From NCBI GenBank assembly GCA_026702635.1, contig JAPPBZ010000258.1, positions 1 through 8,373 on the forward strand: DNA of 8,373 nucleotides, read 5' to 3'. The position numbers and the translations under genes were made by a program. Positions within the stretch are counted from its first letter, which is position 1. Each line of letters starts with the position of its first letter. Source of the DNA: Bacteroidota bacterium. Lineage in GTDB: Bacteria; Bacteroidota; Rhodothermia; Rhodothermales; Bin80. Shown here in pieces: positions 1-7,499 of this stretch. Below the pieces are notes generated by a model. The model was not told the DNA's origin, ran no database searches, and saw nothing but the letters and a program-made list of their open reading frames with translations.

Positions 1-2934
1 GGAGGCCGGTTTGATTACACGATACAAGTTCCCGACATCACACAGTCAGCAGACCTCCGCAGATTGAAACTGATTGCGCTTGATCTGCAGACGGGAACTT
101 CCACGACGCAGGATGTGGAGTTGCATATCACAAATGAGAAACCGGATTTGGAATGCGAAGACATTGATGTACAAGAAGGTGAATTCGTAAGATTCCCGTG
201 CCAAGTACAGGCTCGGGGTCCACTGCAGTTCCAGATTATTCCTCAATCACACATTGATGGGATGCCGTCAGGACTGTACGACCATGTTCCTTCATTTGTC
301 GCGCCAGATGTGCAGGGAGATACGACGATCGTAATGATTGTACGTGTAGTGGAAACCAGTGCAAAACGCCTGACCGAGCAGCAGTTGGAAATCTCAGTGA
401 TTGATATTTCTGATCAAGAAGTAAGCGCACCGGTTGATTTTACCATTGACTGCGGCCCAACAAACTACGAAGTATATGAGGGTGGGGATGACATATTGAT
501 TAAATGCGAGATCGATGGTGGTCAGGAAACGGATAAATTTGTGTGGTCTGTGCAGGCAGAAGGAGAAGAATCGCCGTTTGAAAACCTTGACTTTATATCC
601 TTGACTCCATTAGAGATAATCTATCTTACACCGGAATCTGTTGAAAATGATGAGATTCATACATTTTCGATAGTTGCCACAAGTAATCCACTCGAGGGTG
701 AGGGCTCCAGTAGTCAGGTTAAGATTCAGATTACTGTACTGGAAAAGCCAGATATATCCATAACGTGTGGAAATGTCCTAGCCTACGTGGGAGATCCACC
801 AATTCAGTTGTCATGCATGGCAACGAATGACGAGGGACTTGACCGTGATTATACGTGGATGTGGGAGCCGACCGATCGCCTTATAGGTGATTTGTCATCG
901 GGTACTCCGATGTTCGATGTACCTGCTGAACAGACCGACCTAAGCGTTGACTATAGATACGAAGTATTGGCTTCTGCTCCGGATGCGGATTCCCCCACGA
1001 TACCGGAAGAACTCGTAGTGACTGTAGATCGAATTGTGGGAACACTAGCCCTGAGTTGTACGACTCCTGTCGTTGTTTATGAAGGGTTTGGTGATCTAGA
1101 GCTTGACTGTATGGTCGGAGGGCTGCAGACTGACTCGGATCTTACATGGGATTTACAGCTTATCTCTGGCCCCTCAGACTTACTCACCACCAACCCAAAC
1201 AGCATACGTGGCCCCATATTCGCAGTGCCAGAGTCGGTAACGGAAGATCAGACCTACGAGTATGAAATTGGAGTCCGTGCTCGACATTATCGTGATTCAG
1301 ATCCGCTGCAGGTTGTAATTAACGTACTTAAAAAGCCCATTCTGTCCCTAAACTGTGAAAATGAAGTCATCGTTGAGGTTGGTGATCCGCCGCGGCGAAT
1401 CATGTGTGAAGTGTCGAACGACAAAGATCCTGATCTTGAATATACATGGCTCTGGAATCCAGATACACGATTGTCAGATGCAGACACAGCCACTCCCCTG
1501 TTTGATGTACCCGAAGAGCAACGAGCTGCGTCTGAAAACTATGACTACGAGGTGTTCGTCAGTGCTCCAAACGCCGATCCGGTCACAGCATCTGTGAGAG
1601 TGACAGTCAGAGACCCCGAAGCTTTTCCTGTGTATCAGTTAGATGTGAATCCCGTGGCACTGAATTTTGGAATATTTGGCTCAACGGGTGTAGCTCGCAT
1701 TGACCCGGCAAGCAGTGAAATTGACGGGGTCTCTCATGGCGGGCCCAAGCATGCTGGTCGCCTAGTTCTGACCGCCAGAGATAGTCTAGTACTAAGTGTT
1801 GAACTCTTTAAACCAGCTATACTCCGGCATCAAGAAGGGAACGGGTTCCAAGGGGAGCCTAGATCGCTCACTTTGTATCCATCATGGTCATACATGGAAT
1901 CATGTGTCACCTTGGCAGCCGAAACACAGACGGCTACTTCTCTCTCTATCGTGATGGAAAATGGAGACTGTCGCCAGTTTCTGTTCGGTGGAGAGATAAA
2001 CTTGGATGAAGCAGAGCGCCCTGGCATATATACGGGCGAAATATCGGTTATGCTCTCAGCAGAAGGAGTTGATGTGATTCACGCGGTACCTGTTTCTCTA
2101 ACCGTAGAGCGGGCGCGCCGTGTAATAAACCTGGGCCCACGGGTAGCTCGTTTCGGGCCTGAAATTGATCCTCCGGCATCCTTGGACTCCGATCAGAGCA
2201 TTCGAATTTACCCGTTGAAAGCCGTTCTGAACCCGAATCAGACAGCAGGTACTTTTCAGGTGTCAAATCCCTCAATAATCCCACTTGAGGTGGCGGTGAC
2301 AACGTCATTTGGATACCTCGAATCACAGGTGATGCAGGGAGGGGAACGGCCTGTACTGACAGATATGGTTGATCAGCCTGATACATCCCGCTTCGGAGAT
2401 CTCTCAAGTATTGTAAAGCTGTATCCCAGTGTACTCAATCTAATGCCAGGCGAGAGCAAAGAAGTACGATATGCGATGGAGGGTGCAAGTCCATCACAAT
2501 TGGATAACCTGGCCTATACTATGTTTTTTGACGTTTCTGTAGCTCCTCGCCAGTATGCAAGGCAGGATCAGTTGCCTTCCCTACGACCGAACAATCGTAC
2601 AGCAATCATTTCCACACGGATTCCGGGTGTTTATATTCCTGAAACCAGTACCTCTCAATCGCTGATGGTAGTACTGGAATCAATTTCAAATATGCCGGAG
2701 GGTGGGGTGAATATGACAGTTCTGATCGAGACACCGGCGATTCCTTTTGCGGGTCAAGTAGTAATTCTTGGGGAAAATGGTCAGAATCTAGGACAAACGG
2801 ATCTGCTAGTGTACACCCGCAGTCGTGTTACGGCTCCGTTATCTGCTCCGCCTGGGGAGTTCATCACACTGGAGTTCATTCCGGATCTAGGCACACCTGC
2901 TCCCCCATCTATACAAATCCCAGTGGATTATTAA
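1..2934 (+). CDS. Large surface/secreted protein: Ig-like repeats, DUF4402-like domain, PapD-like tail (5' partial)
   Basis: The frame is open to the left edge, so the true start and any signal peptide lie upstream; the TTG at 64 is only an internal codon. Residues here count from nt 64. At least five Ig-like beta-sandwich repeats (about 28-517) each carry two Cys spaced 15-18 apart near their N-terminus, for example C235/C251 and C431/C448. The first residues look like the end of a further repeat. Residues about 524-681 resemble DUF4402: LNFG near the start, then FGGEINL and PGIYTGEISV near the end. Residues about 688-956 resemble a periplasmic pilus chaperone: a YPLKAVLNP strand, VSNPS, then LYPSVLNLMPGESKEVR. 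No sorting signal is recognisable at the C-terminus, which ends in PVDY. The protein is probably an exported adhesin or surface-fibre component. The next gene is convergent, so it is not in that operon. Domain names are from pattern memory; the ORF itself is certain. Confidence 0.85.
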   Translation, partial: GGRFDYTIQVPDITQSADLRRLKLIALDLQTGTSTTQDVELHITNEKPDLECEDIDVQEGEFVRFPCQVQARGPLQFQIIPQSHIDGMPSGLYDHVPSFVAPDVQGDTTIVMIVRVVETSAKRLTEQQLEISVIDISDQEVSAPVDFTIDCGPTNYEVYEGGDDILIKCEIDGGQETDKFVWSVQAEGEESPFENLDFISLTPLEIIYLTPESVENDEIHTFSIVATSNPLEGEGSSSQVKIQITVLEKPDISITCGNVLAYVGDPPIQLSCMATNDEGLDRDYTWMWEPTDRLIGDLSSGTPMFDVPAEQTDLSVDYRYEVLASAPDADSPTIPEELVVTVDRIVGTLALSCTTPVVVYEGFGDLELDCMVGGLQTDSDLTWDLQLISGPSDLLTTNPNSIRGPIFAVPESVTEDQTYEYEIGVRARHYRDSDPLQVVINVLKKPILSLNCENEVIVEVGDPPRRIMCEVSNDKDPDLEYTWLWNPDTRLSDADTATPLFDVPEEQRAASENYDYEVFVSAPNADPVTASVRVTVRDPEAFPVYQLDVNPVALNFGIFGSTGVARIDPASSEIDGVSHGGPKHAGRLVLTARDSLVLSVELFKPAILRHQEGNGFQGEPRSLTLYPSWSYMESCVTLAAETQTATSLSIVMENGDCRQFLFGGEINLDEAERPGIYTGEISVMLSAEGVDVIHAVPVSLTVERARRVINLGPRVARFGPEIDPPASLDSDQSIRIYPLKAVLNPNQTAGTFQVSNPSIIPLEVAVTTSFGYLESQVMQGGERPVLTDMVDQPDTSRFGDLSSIVKLYPSVLNLMPGESKEVRYAMEGASPSQLDNLAYTMFFDVSVAPRQYARQDQLPSLRPNNRTAIISTRIPGVYIPETSTSQSLMVVLESISNMPEGGVNMTVLIETPAIPFAGQVVILGENGQNLGQTDLLVYTRSRVTAPLSAPPGEFITLEFIPDLGTPAPPSIQIPVDY
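145..1614 (+). repeat. Five tandem Ig-like domain repeats with alternating types
   Basis: These are protein-level repeats of about 92-105 residues inside the large surface protein, at roughly 145-432, 433-747, 748-1032, 1033-1338 and 1339-1614. Each starts with a Cys strand, a short V(Y)EG or EVGDPP turn and a second Cys strand, and ends with a V-x-V strand; three of them close on EKP, KKP or RDP. Repeats 3 and 5 are closest to each other: both have GDPP, a YTW-x-W-x-P motif, a TP-x-FDVP-x-EQ motif and SAP-x-AD. Repeats 2 and 4 form a second type with (V/D)W or TWDLQ and PESV. The pattern implies duplication of a two-domain unit about 591 bp long. DNA identity has decayed, so the duplication is old. 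Confidence 0.75.
1633..2106 (+). other. DUF4402-like domain within the surface protein
   Basis: Residues about 524-681 (from nt 64) follow the order I associate with DUF4402: an LNFG strand, a G-x-ARIDPAS strand, a G(R/V)LVLTA strand, then a segment with Cys 614 and Cys 636, then GGEINLDEAERPGIYTGEIS and a final beta strand. DUF4402 proteins are usually short stand-alone secreted proteins of under 200 residues that resemble pilin-like subunits. Here the domain is embedded in a much larger chain. The assignment is by eye and would need a profile search. Confidence 0.5.
2125..2931 (+). other. PapD-like (chaperone-usher chaperone-like) C-terminal module
   Basis: Residues about 688-956 (from nt 64) show the alternating pattern of a pilus-assembly chaperone. 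There is an N-terminal strand with a basic residue (K719 in YPLKAVLNP), a VSNPS turn, a long SFGYLES strand, and LYPSVLNLMPGESKEVR, which resembles the sP-x-x-f-x-lxPgexqxvR signature with R802. A second beta domain follows, with LGENGQNLG, a VYTRSRV strand and PPGEFITLEF, comparable to the chaperone C-terminal domain. Such modules are normally separate periplasmic proteins. Remote homology judged by eye only. Confidence 0.4.
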
Positions 2935-2942
2935 TCACCAAC

Positions 2943-2995
2943 GGTCCGATCAAGTCCAGAATAGAATGAACGGACCTCTAGAGTAACTACAGAGG
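2943..2995. terminator. Possible hairpins in the convergent intergenic gap
   Basis: The gap between the two converging genes holds GGTCCG (2943-2948) with its complement CGGACC (2971-2976), a 6-bp stem with a 22-nt loop. CCTCT (2975-2979) pairs with AGAGG (2991-2995), and CTCTAGAG (2976-2983) is a palindrome; these overlap, so they would be alternative structures. None is followed by a T-run on either strand, so this is a weak candidate for a bidirectional terminator, proposed mainly from its position. Nothing else was seen in the 89 bp. Confidence 0.22.
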
Positions 2996-3023
2996 ATGAC
3001 TCGGGATGCAGTAGACACAAAAG

Positions 3024-4334
3024 TCAGTCCTGACCATGTTTATGTAGGCCGGGACTTCGTTGCAGAAACTCCTCATAGAGTCGGGTATGTCTGCTTTCCA
3101 TCGGGATCTCGTACCCGGCAATAAACACATGGTGGATCGTGGTTGCTGTTTCAAATGGGTCTCCATCGGAAACAAAAAACGTTGCCTCCTTGCCCACCTC
3201 AAGTGATCCGAGCCTATCACTCACACCAAAAATTTCAGCAGGATTGATAGTTACTGCGCGAAGAGCCTCTTCTATGGGCAATCCGTAAGCAGTAGCGAAT
3301 CCGGCATGATAGGGTAGGTTGCGTGCGTTGGCAGTGTCATCCGAGCGGAGGGCAATTTTTACACCCGCTGCATGCATAAGACCTGCATTCTTGTATGCTT
3401 TGTCAAAACGATCACTTTGTCGAGTCGGGATGCTAAGGACCGGCCCAACCAGACATGGAATCCCAGTTTCGGCGATTTTATCTGCAACACGCCATCCCTC
3501 TGCAAGACCGCTGAAGAGCACGCGATCAATATCACGGGCCTGAACCCACTCAATGGCAGCAAGGATGTCGTTCGCTGCATTGACCTGAATAATGAGTGTC
3601 TGTTCCCCTCGGATAACATCTCTCAGCGCTTCCATAGAAGGCACGTATTCAGGTTTCCGTCCATCTTCTGGACGGGTCTGATAGGTAGAGTCAATCCGAT
3701 TGTGTAATTCTGCACTGTCCCAAGTGTCATTGAGCTTTTTCATGGCCTCGTCTGCAGCTTTCTTGACCTCTTCCTCCGACCGGGAATCAAATCGACCTCT
3801 GCGACCTGTAGCGGGGAAACGAAGGATCACCCCTTCAAAACCGGCAAACATTTGTTGCGGGGTATAACCATGAAGATTGATCAACGCGGCTTGTCCGGGA
3901 AGCATCCCGCCGGACGGGACAGTGAGGACGGTTGTCACTCCGCTAACTCTCGTAACCGGAATGGCGACACCATTTGGGTTGACTGCAGTGAGGGCTTTCA
4001 TTTGTGGTGACAGATCACAGAGCTCTGAAGCATCACGGGTTTCCGGCAGTGACCCTACCTCTATAAGCCCCATTTGCGTCCCCGAGTCAATCATGCCGGG
4101 GTAGACACTCAATCCCGCCAGATCAATAACCCTGGCATCCTCCGGTATATCCACGTTCATGCCAATTTGAATGATCTTGCCGTCCTGAATCAGGATCGTT
4201 CCACTCTCAATGGTTCCCTGAGTGACGGTAACGATACGCGCGTTGGTCAGTGCAGTCACCGTATCCGTTTTCTCCAGAGATGGTGGAAACAATAAGGTTA
4301 CAGCAATAAGCAGTGAATAGAAAATGGACATCAT
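3024..4334 (-). CDS. Amidohydrolase-superfamily protein lacking most metal ligands (probable pseudoenzyme)
   Basis: A 436-aa protein with a hydrophobic N-terminus (about residues 4-17) that probably directs export; no clear cleavage site is visible. The amidohydrolase order is clear: a beta start (ALTNARIVTVTQG, then LIQDGKII), the strand-1 motif VYPGMID at 78-83, a TIM-barrel body, and a C-terminal INPAEIFG then SLEVGKEA. The usual D-x-H-x-H is D83-S-G-T-Q, so both His are replaced (G85, Q87). The barrel His positions appear as Q250 (before NAAND-I) and G276 (in FSGLAEGW). Only the late Asp (D332, in RSDD) looks kept. Normal metal-dependent hydrolysis is therefore unlikely; a binding or structural role is inferred. 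The start overlaps the stop of the upstream gene by 1 nt, with GGAAAG (complement of 4341-4346) six bases ahead of the ATG. It is the last gene of the three-gene set. Substrate unknown. Confidence 0.88.
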   Translation of the reverse strand: MMSIFYSLLIAVTLLFPPSLEKTDTVTALTNARIVTVTQGTIESGTILIQDGKIIQIGMNVDIPEDARVIDLAGLSVYPGMIDSGTQMGLIEVGSLPETRDASELCDLSPQMKALTAVNPNGVAIPVTRVSGVTTVLTVPSGGMLPGQAALINLHGYTPQQMFAGFEGVILRFPATGRRGRFDSRSEEEVKKAADEAMKKLNDTWDSAELHNRIDSTYQTRPEDGRKPEYVPSMEALRDVIRGEQTLIIQVNAANDILAAIEWVQARDIDRVLFSGLAEGWRVADKIAETGIPCLVGPVLSIPTRQSDRFDKAYKNAGLMHAAGVKIALRSDDTANARNLPYHAGFATAYGLPIEEALRAVTINPAEIFGVSDRLGSLEVGKEATFFVSDGDPFETATTIHHVFIAGYEIPMESRHTRLYEEFLQRSPGLHKHGQD

Positions 4335-4336
4335 TA
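4332..4336 (-). promoter_or_regulatory. TAATG stop-start overlap (translational coupling site)
   Basis: Read on the minus strand, the TAA stop of the middle amidohydrolase (4336-4334) shares its last base with the ATG of the next gene (4334-4332). The second codon is also ATG. The purine-rich GGAAAG upstream lies within the preceding coding sequence. This arrangement typically allows ribosome reinitiation and similar expression of both products; the coupling itself is inferred. Confidence 0.55.
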
Positions 4337-5707
4337 ATTGCTTTCCAGGAAGTCATAGAGGTCCAGTGAACCTTCGTACAGGCACTGGTGCGTATCGTCG
4401 TGTGAGTGCAGCACTACCGTATCAACGGTGCTTTCGGGATCTACGATCAAGCGCATATCGTCGGTATCCGTTTCAACATCAAAGTAGACGATGCCATCGA
4501 CAACCGTCTTCTGATTGATTGCATAAACCGAAAGCGGGTGACGGTCAAAGATCGCCAAATCTCCTTCTTTGCCTACCTCGATAGAGCCGATACGGTCACC
4601 AATGCCAAGTTGTATTGCCGGGTTGATCGTGATGAGTGCCAGGGCCTCGTCATCACTGAGGTCGCCGTATTTCTGCGATTTTGCTGCTTCGTGGTACAAG
4701 TGACGGTTAAGTTCTCCTGAGTCCGAGTTAATGGAGGTGAGTACACCGTTACGGGTCAGGATTGCTGCGTTGTAGGCGGTTGAATAATACACCTCAAATT
4801 TGTATCCCCACCAGTCAGCGAAGACAGAAGCAGTAGCCCCGAACTCGGCAAGTTCGGGAGCAATTTTGAAACCCTCGTTGACATGCTGCAGCGTGATTTG
4901 GTCGACACCAAAATCTTCCAGCACTCCAAGAAGCATTAGAATTTCATCCGCGCGGTATGAATGGCAATGGATCAGGATATCACCACTGAGGATATTCGCC
5001 ATGACTTCCAGTTGGCTGTTATAGGCAGGAGGGATCGCACGCGGGTTTGTTTTTGCGTTCTCCTCATACTGTGCCCAAGCCTCCTGATAGCGCTGCGCTT
5101 TCGCAAAGGTCTCGCGCAGCACATATTCGACGCCCATACGGGATGCAGGGCGTTTGTTGTTTCCGCGGCCGTGCACTCGTGTAGGGTTCTCACCAAGAGC
5201 AAATTTAATTGTGCGTGGAGCTCCAGCCATACGTAGTTCATCTGGATCCAAAAGCCCCCATCGATGCTTAATCGTTTCATTCTGTCCCCCAATCACATTG
5301 GCGGATCCATGCATCACATGAGAGGAAGTTACTCCTCCTGCCAAGGCACGATAGATGGCAATACTGTAGGGGTTGAGTACATCCCCGACGGATACTTGGG
5401 CCGTGACTGGGGCAGACGACTCGTTCACATTGCTAATGCCGATATGCGAATGTGCATCAATAATTCCGGGCATGACGTACATGCCTGTGGCATCAATTAC
5501 AGGGACATCCTGAGATGCACTCAACTGCTCCCCTACAGCTGTAATGATCCCGTCCTGAATCAAGACATCCGTGTTTTCTAGGGTCCCATTCGTGATGGTT
5601 AGTACTGTGGCATTGCGGACCAACAAGTCCCCAGTGGGTATTTCTTGCGCTGCAGAATTTATTGCAACCGAAAGTAGTGCGACAAGGAAAAAGGTTTTTA
5701 GCTTCAT
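4334..5707 (-). CDS. Exported metal-dependent amidohydrolase with intact active site
   Basis: A 457-aa protein. I chose the ATG at 5707 because it opens directly onto a signal peptide (MKLKTFFLVALLSVAINSAAQ); the 96-nt longer frame adds an unlike, arginine-rich leader overlapping the upstream gene. Metal ligands are present: H86-x-H88 in PGIIDAHSHIG, H247 or H249 in ILIHCHS, H275 in ITLQHVNEG, and D329 in INSDS. K147 (ETIKHRW) and K168 (TIKFALGENP) are candidates for a bridging or carboxylated lysine. The GENP-x-R and SRMG motifs match a periplasmic amidohydrolase family related to imidazolonepropionase (COG1228-like). It probably hydrolyses a C-N bond in a cyclic amide or peptide-like substrate, but the substrate is unknown. 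The tail contains HSHDDTHQC (434-442). It starts 4 nt after the upstream stop, without a visible Shine-Dalgarno, and is the only apparently active member of the set. Confidence 0.9.
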   Translation of the reverse strand: MKLKTFFLVALLSVAINSAAQEIPTGDLLVRNATVLTITNGTLENTDVLIQDGIITAVGEQLSASQDVPVIDATGMYVMPGIIDAHSHIGISNVNESSAPVTAQVSVGDVLNPYSIAIYRALAGGVTSSHVMHGSANVIGGQNETIKHRWGLLDPDELRMAGAPRTIKFALGENPTRVHGRGNNKRPASRMGVEYVLRETFAKAQRYQEAWAQYEENAKTNPRAIPPAYNSQLEVMANILSGDILIHCHSYRADEILMLLGVLEDFGVDQITLQHVNEGFKIAPELAEFGATASVFADWWGYKFEVYYSTAYNAAILTRNGVLTSINSDSGELNRHLYHEAAKSQKYGDLSDDEALALITINPAIQLGIGDRIGSIEVGKEGDLAIFDRHPLSVYAINQKTVVDGIVYFDVETDTDDMRLIVDPESTVDTVVLHSHDDTHQCLYEGSLDLYDFLESN

Positions 5708-5711
5708 TGGA

Positions 5712-7499
5712 TCAGTCATAGAACTGTGTTGACTTCTCAGGGCCCGATGTTCGCGTACCGGATACCGATACCGGGCCGACATTTGGCACATCAAAAGAGC
5801 CATTCATCGAATCGGCGTCTAATGTGAGCGAGGAGCTGATTGTACCAAACCCGCCTGCATTAAAGGAGAAGGTCAGTACATTATCAGTCATAGCGATATA
5901 TTCAAGTGGGGCGGCTTCCGGGTCAACTTCCACGATCAAGGTGCCAGACCAATCATCATCCGAACCACTGATTGTGAGTGTTCCTGCGATCTCACCATCT
6001 GGTGAGGAGATGGTCAGTGACCATGTTCCGACGGGATTTGCTCCTGATTCACCGCCGCCACCGGAGGATTTTTTTGGCGGTTCCACGTCATATTTACGGC
6101 CATCAACGAAGACATACTGAATCTCTCCATCTTCATCGAAAATGGATCCTTTTGTAACTACTAAATTCCCCATTTTTCCAACTTCAACAGTTCCCATACT
6201 GGACGTAAGCCCGAGGATTTGTGCTGGAGTGGTGGTGAGCGCTGCTAAAGCTGCGGTCTCAGAAAGCCCTTCATCGACCATTTTTCTGACGTTCGTCAAC
6301 AGATCAGAGGGAGAGGCTCCTCCAGTCGAAAATCCAAAGGAGAGCCCCTCTGCTTCTAGCGTGGCGGCATTACTGACGTGGGTTTTGTAGGCCATATGAC
6401 GCCGAGCTTCCAGATTTTCCTTTTCTATTGCAATGTCCGTAAATGAGGTAACCCGCAGATCTGGATCGTAGTCTAGATGCATTACCTCAGGCAAAGCAAC
6501 CGGCGCATCGGTTGGAGTAGCTTTTGTGGAGTCAGTCGGAGGCTCCTTCTTGTCTTTTCTGAGCTCTTTTGGGAGTTCGAGAGTCAATAGGAGAGGTAAG
6601 TTCGCCGACTTCAGTTTGTCGATAGCATCAAAGCTCTGACTGAGGCCAGTCAGTACCGCGGGAAACCCCAACTCTTCTTGAACGGACAGCACTCGGTGCA
6701 AATCAAGAACATCATCGGTTTGAAAGTAAATAGGCCTGTTTCCCTCCAGCACAGGGAACATGGCATAGTGGACCGGATCATAGCGCGGACGTTCGAGACC
6801 AGTTGGATTCTCACTGTATAACTGTTCAACCCGATGACGTCGCTCAGACTCTCTGTACAGCTGGCGCAGCTTGGCAATAACTGCCATGTCAGTGCCTGGA
6901 TACATTCTGCGTGCTCCGCTGAGTTGTGCATACAGAGAAGTCTCTCCACGGTACACCATCTCGTTTGGAGTATCACCTCCCAAGAGGATAATTGCCCCCA
7001 GACCAGGTAGCATACGGCCTCTGGGAACAACGTGAGCAGCGGTGAAGCCAGATTCTCGCATGGAGGCAATGCGTTTATCTTTCGGATCGAGTAAACCGCG
7101 AACATCCCTGTGTGGTAGGATCCCCGCTAACTCGTTCGGTGGAAAGGCTGGGTCGTCAGGGCGTTCCTGTTCAGGTTGCTGTCTTGGCTGAGGAATCCCT
7201 GTATGAGAAAGACCATCAATGAATCCGGCATAAACAGTAAGAGAATCTGCCGATATTTCAATCGCATCAAAGGGGATCGCTGCGTCAGGCCCGACCGCTA
7301 CGATCAGACCATCTCGGATGATTACATTGCTTTGTTCTTGAATCTGACCAGGCGACTGGATGACATGTGCGTTGGTAAGCGCAATGGTTCGAGTCACATC
7401 GGGAACAGATTCTCCGCTATTGACCTGTGCCTTTACGGGCTGGTTGATCAAAACAATGCAACAGACAGCGACAGCAAAGGTGGAGTAGTTGACATTCAT
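5712..7499 (-). CDS. Amidohydrolase-like protein with degenerate active site and C-terminal beta domain
   Basis: A 595-aa protein starting with a signal peptide (hydrophobic about 7-20, probable cleavage near VKA-Q). The amidohydrolase fold is recognisable from ALTNAHVI and VIIRDGLIVAVG, VYAGFID at 89-95, and TTPAQILG then GTVEVGKMGNLVV near 440. The metal motif reads D95-G-L-S-H99: the first His is Leu97 and the second is kept. The barrel His region is IYFQTDD (257-263), and the late Asp region is STGG (391-394), so most ligands are gone. A Lys/Pro/Thr-rich insert lies at about 306-336. After a PPKKSSGGGG linker (474-483), residues about 488-585 form a separate beta-rich domain that starts GTWSLTISSPDG and ends VSVSGTRTS. 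It is probably an exported pseudoenzyme or binding partner of the enzyme 4 nt downstream. No Shine-Dalgarno is seen. The role is inferred; the family is secure. Confidence 0.88.
   Translation of the reverse strand: MNVNYSTFAVAVCCIVLINQPVKAQVNSGESVPDVTRTIALTNAHVIQSPGQIQEQSNVIIRDGLIVAVGPDAAIPFDAIEISADSLTVYAGFIDGLSHTGIPQPRQQPEQERPDDPAFPPNELAGILPHRDVRGLLDPKDKRIASMRESGFTAAHVVPRGRMLPGLGAIILLGGDTPNEMVYRGETSLYAQLSGARRMYPGTDMAVIAKLRQLYRESERRHRVEQLYSENPTGLERPRYDPVHYAMFPVLEGNRPIYFQTDDVLDLHRVLSVQEELGFPAVLTGLSQSFDAIDKLKSANLPLLLTLELPKELRKDKKEPPTDSTKATPTDAPVALPEVMHLDYDPDLRVTSFTDIAIEKENLEARRHMAYKTHVSNAATLEAEGLSFGFSTGGASPSDLLTNVRKMVDEGLSETAALAALTTTPAQILGLTSSMGTVEVGKMGNLVVTKGSIFDEDGEIQYVFVDGRKYDVEPPKKSSGGGGESGANPVGTWSLTISSPDGEIAGTLTISGSDDDWSGTLIVEVDPEAAPLEYIAMTDNVLTFSFNAGGFGTISSSLTLDADSMNGSFDVPNVGPVSVSGTRTSGPEKSTQFYD
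5745..6044 (-). other. C-terminal beta-rich accessory domain of the first amidohydrolase
   Basis: Residues about 486-585 after the Gly-rich linker alternate hydrophobic and polar residues: GTWSLTI, AGTLTISG, WSGTLIVEV, NVLTFSF, SSLTLDADSMNGSF and VSVSGTR. The regular T-x-x-G-x-L and GSFxVPNVG turns suggest an antiparallel beta barrel or sandwich, perhaps lipocalin-like, acting in binding or complex assembly. The two downstream paralogs do not have it. I do not recognise a named family with confidence. Confidence 0.45.

Noticed and set aside
64..66. TTG at 64 as the start of the large surface protein
   Set aside because: The frame is open upstream to the window edge and reads as the end of another Ig-like repeat, so this is an internal codon.
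4183..4195. TCCTGA-A-TCAGGA inverted repeat as an operator
   Set aside because: It encodes the conserved LIQD of the amidohydrolase start, and a similar stretch recurs in the paralog near 5552, so it is explained by coding.
5708..5803. Upstream in-frame extension of the middle amidohydrolase to an ATG at 5803
   Set aside because: The added 32 residues are Arg-rich and overlap the end of the preceding gene, and they would bury the clean signal peptide starting at 5707.
6650..7105. 151-codon open frame on the minus strand inside the first amidohydrolase-like gene
   Set aside because: It lies in another frame of a well-supported gene, has no recognisable domain and is Cys- and Arg-rich in the way typical of shadow frames.
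7440..7499. Lipoprotein signal (Cys-Cys at residues 13-14) in the first amidohydrolase-like protein
   Set aside because: The residues before the Cys (VAV) do not fit a lipobox, and hydrophobic sequence continues after them to a normal A-Q cleavage site.
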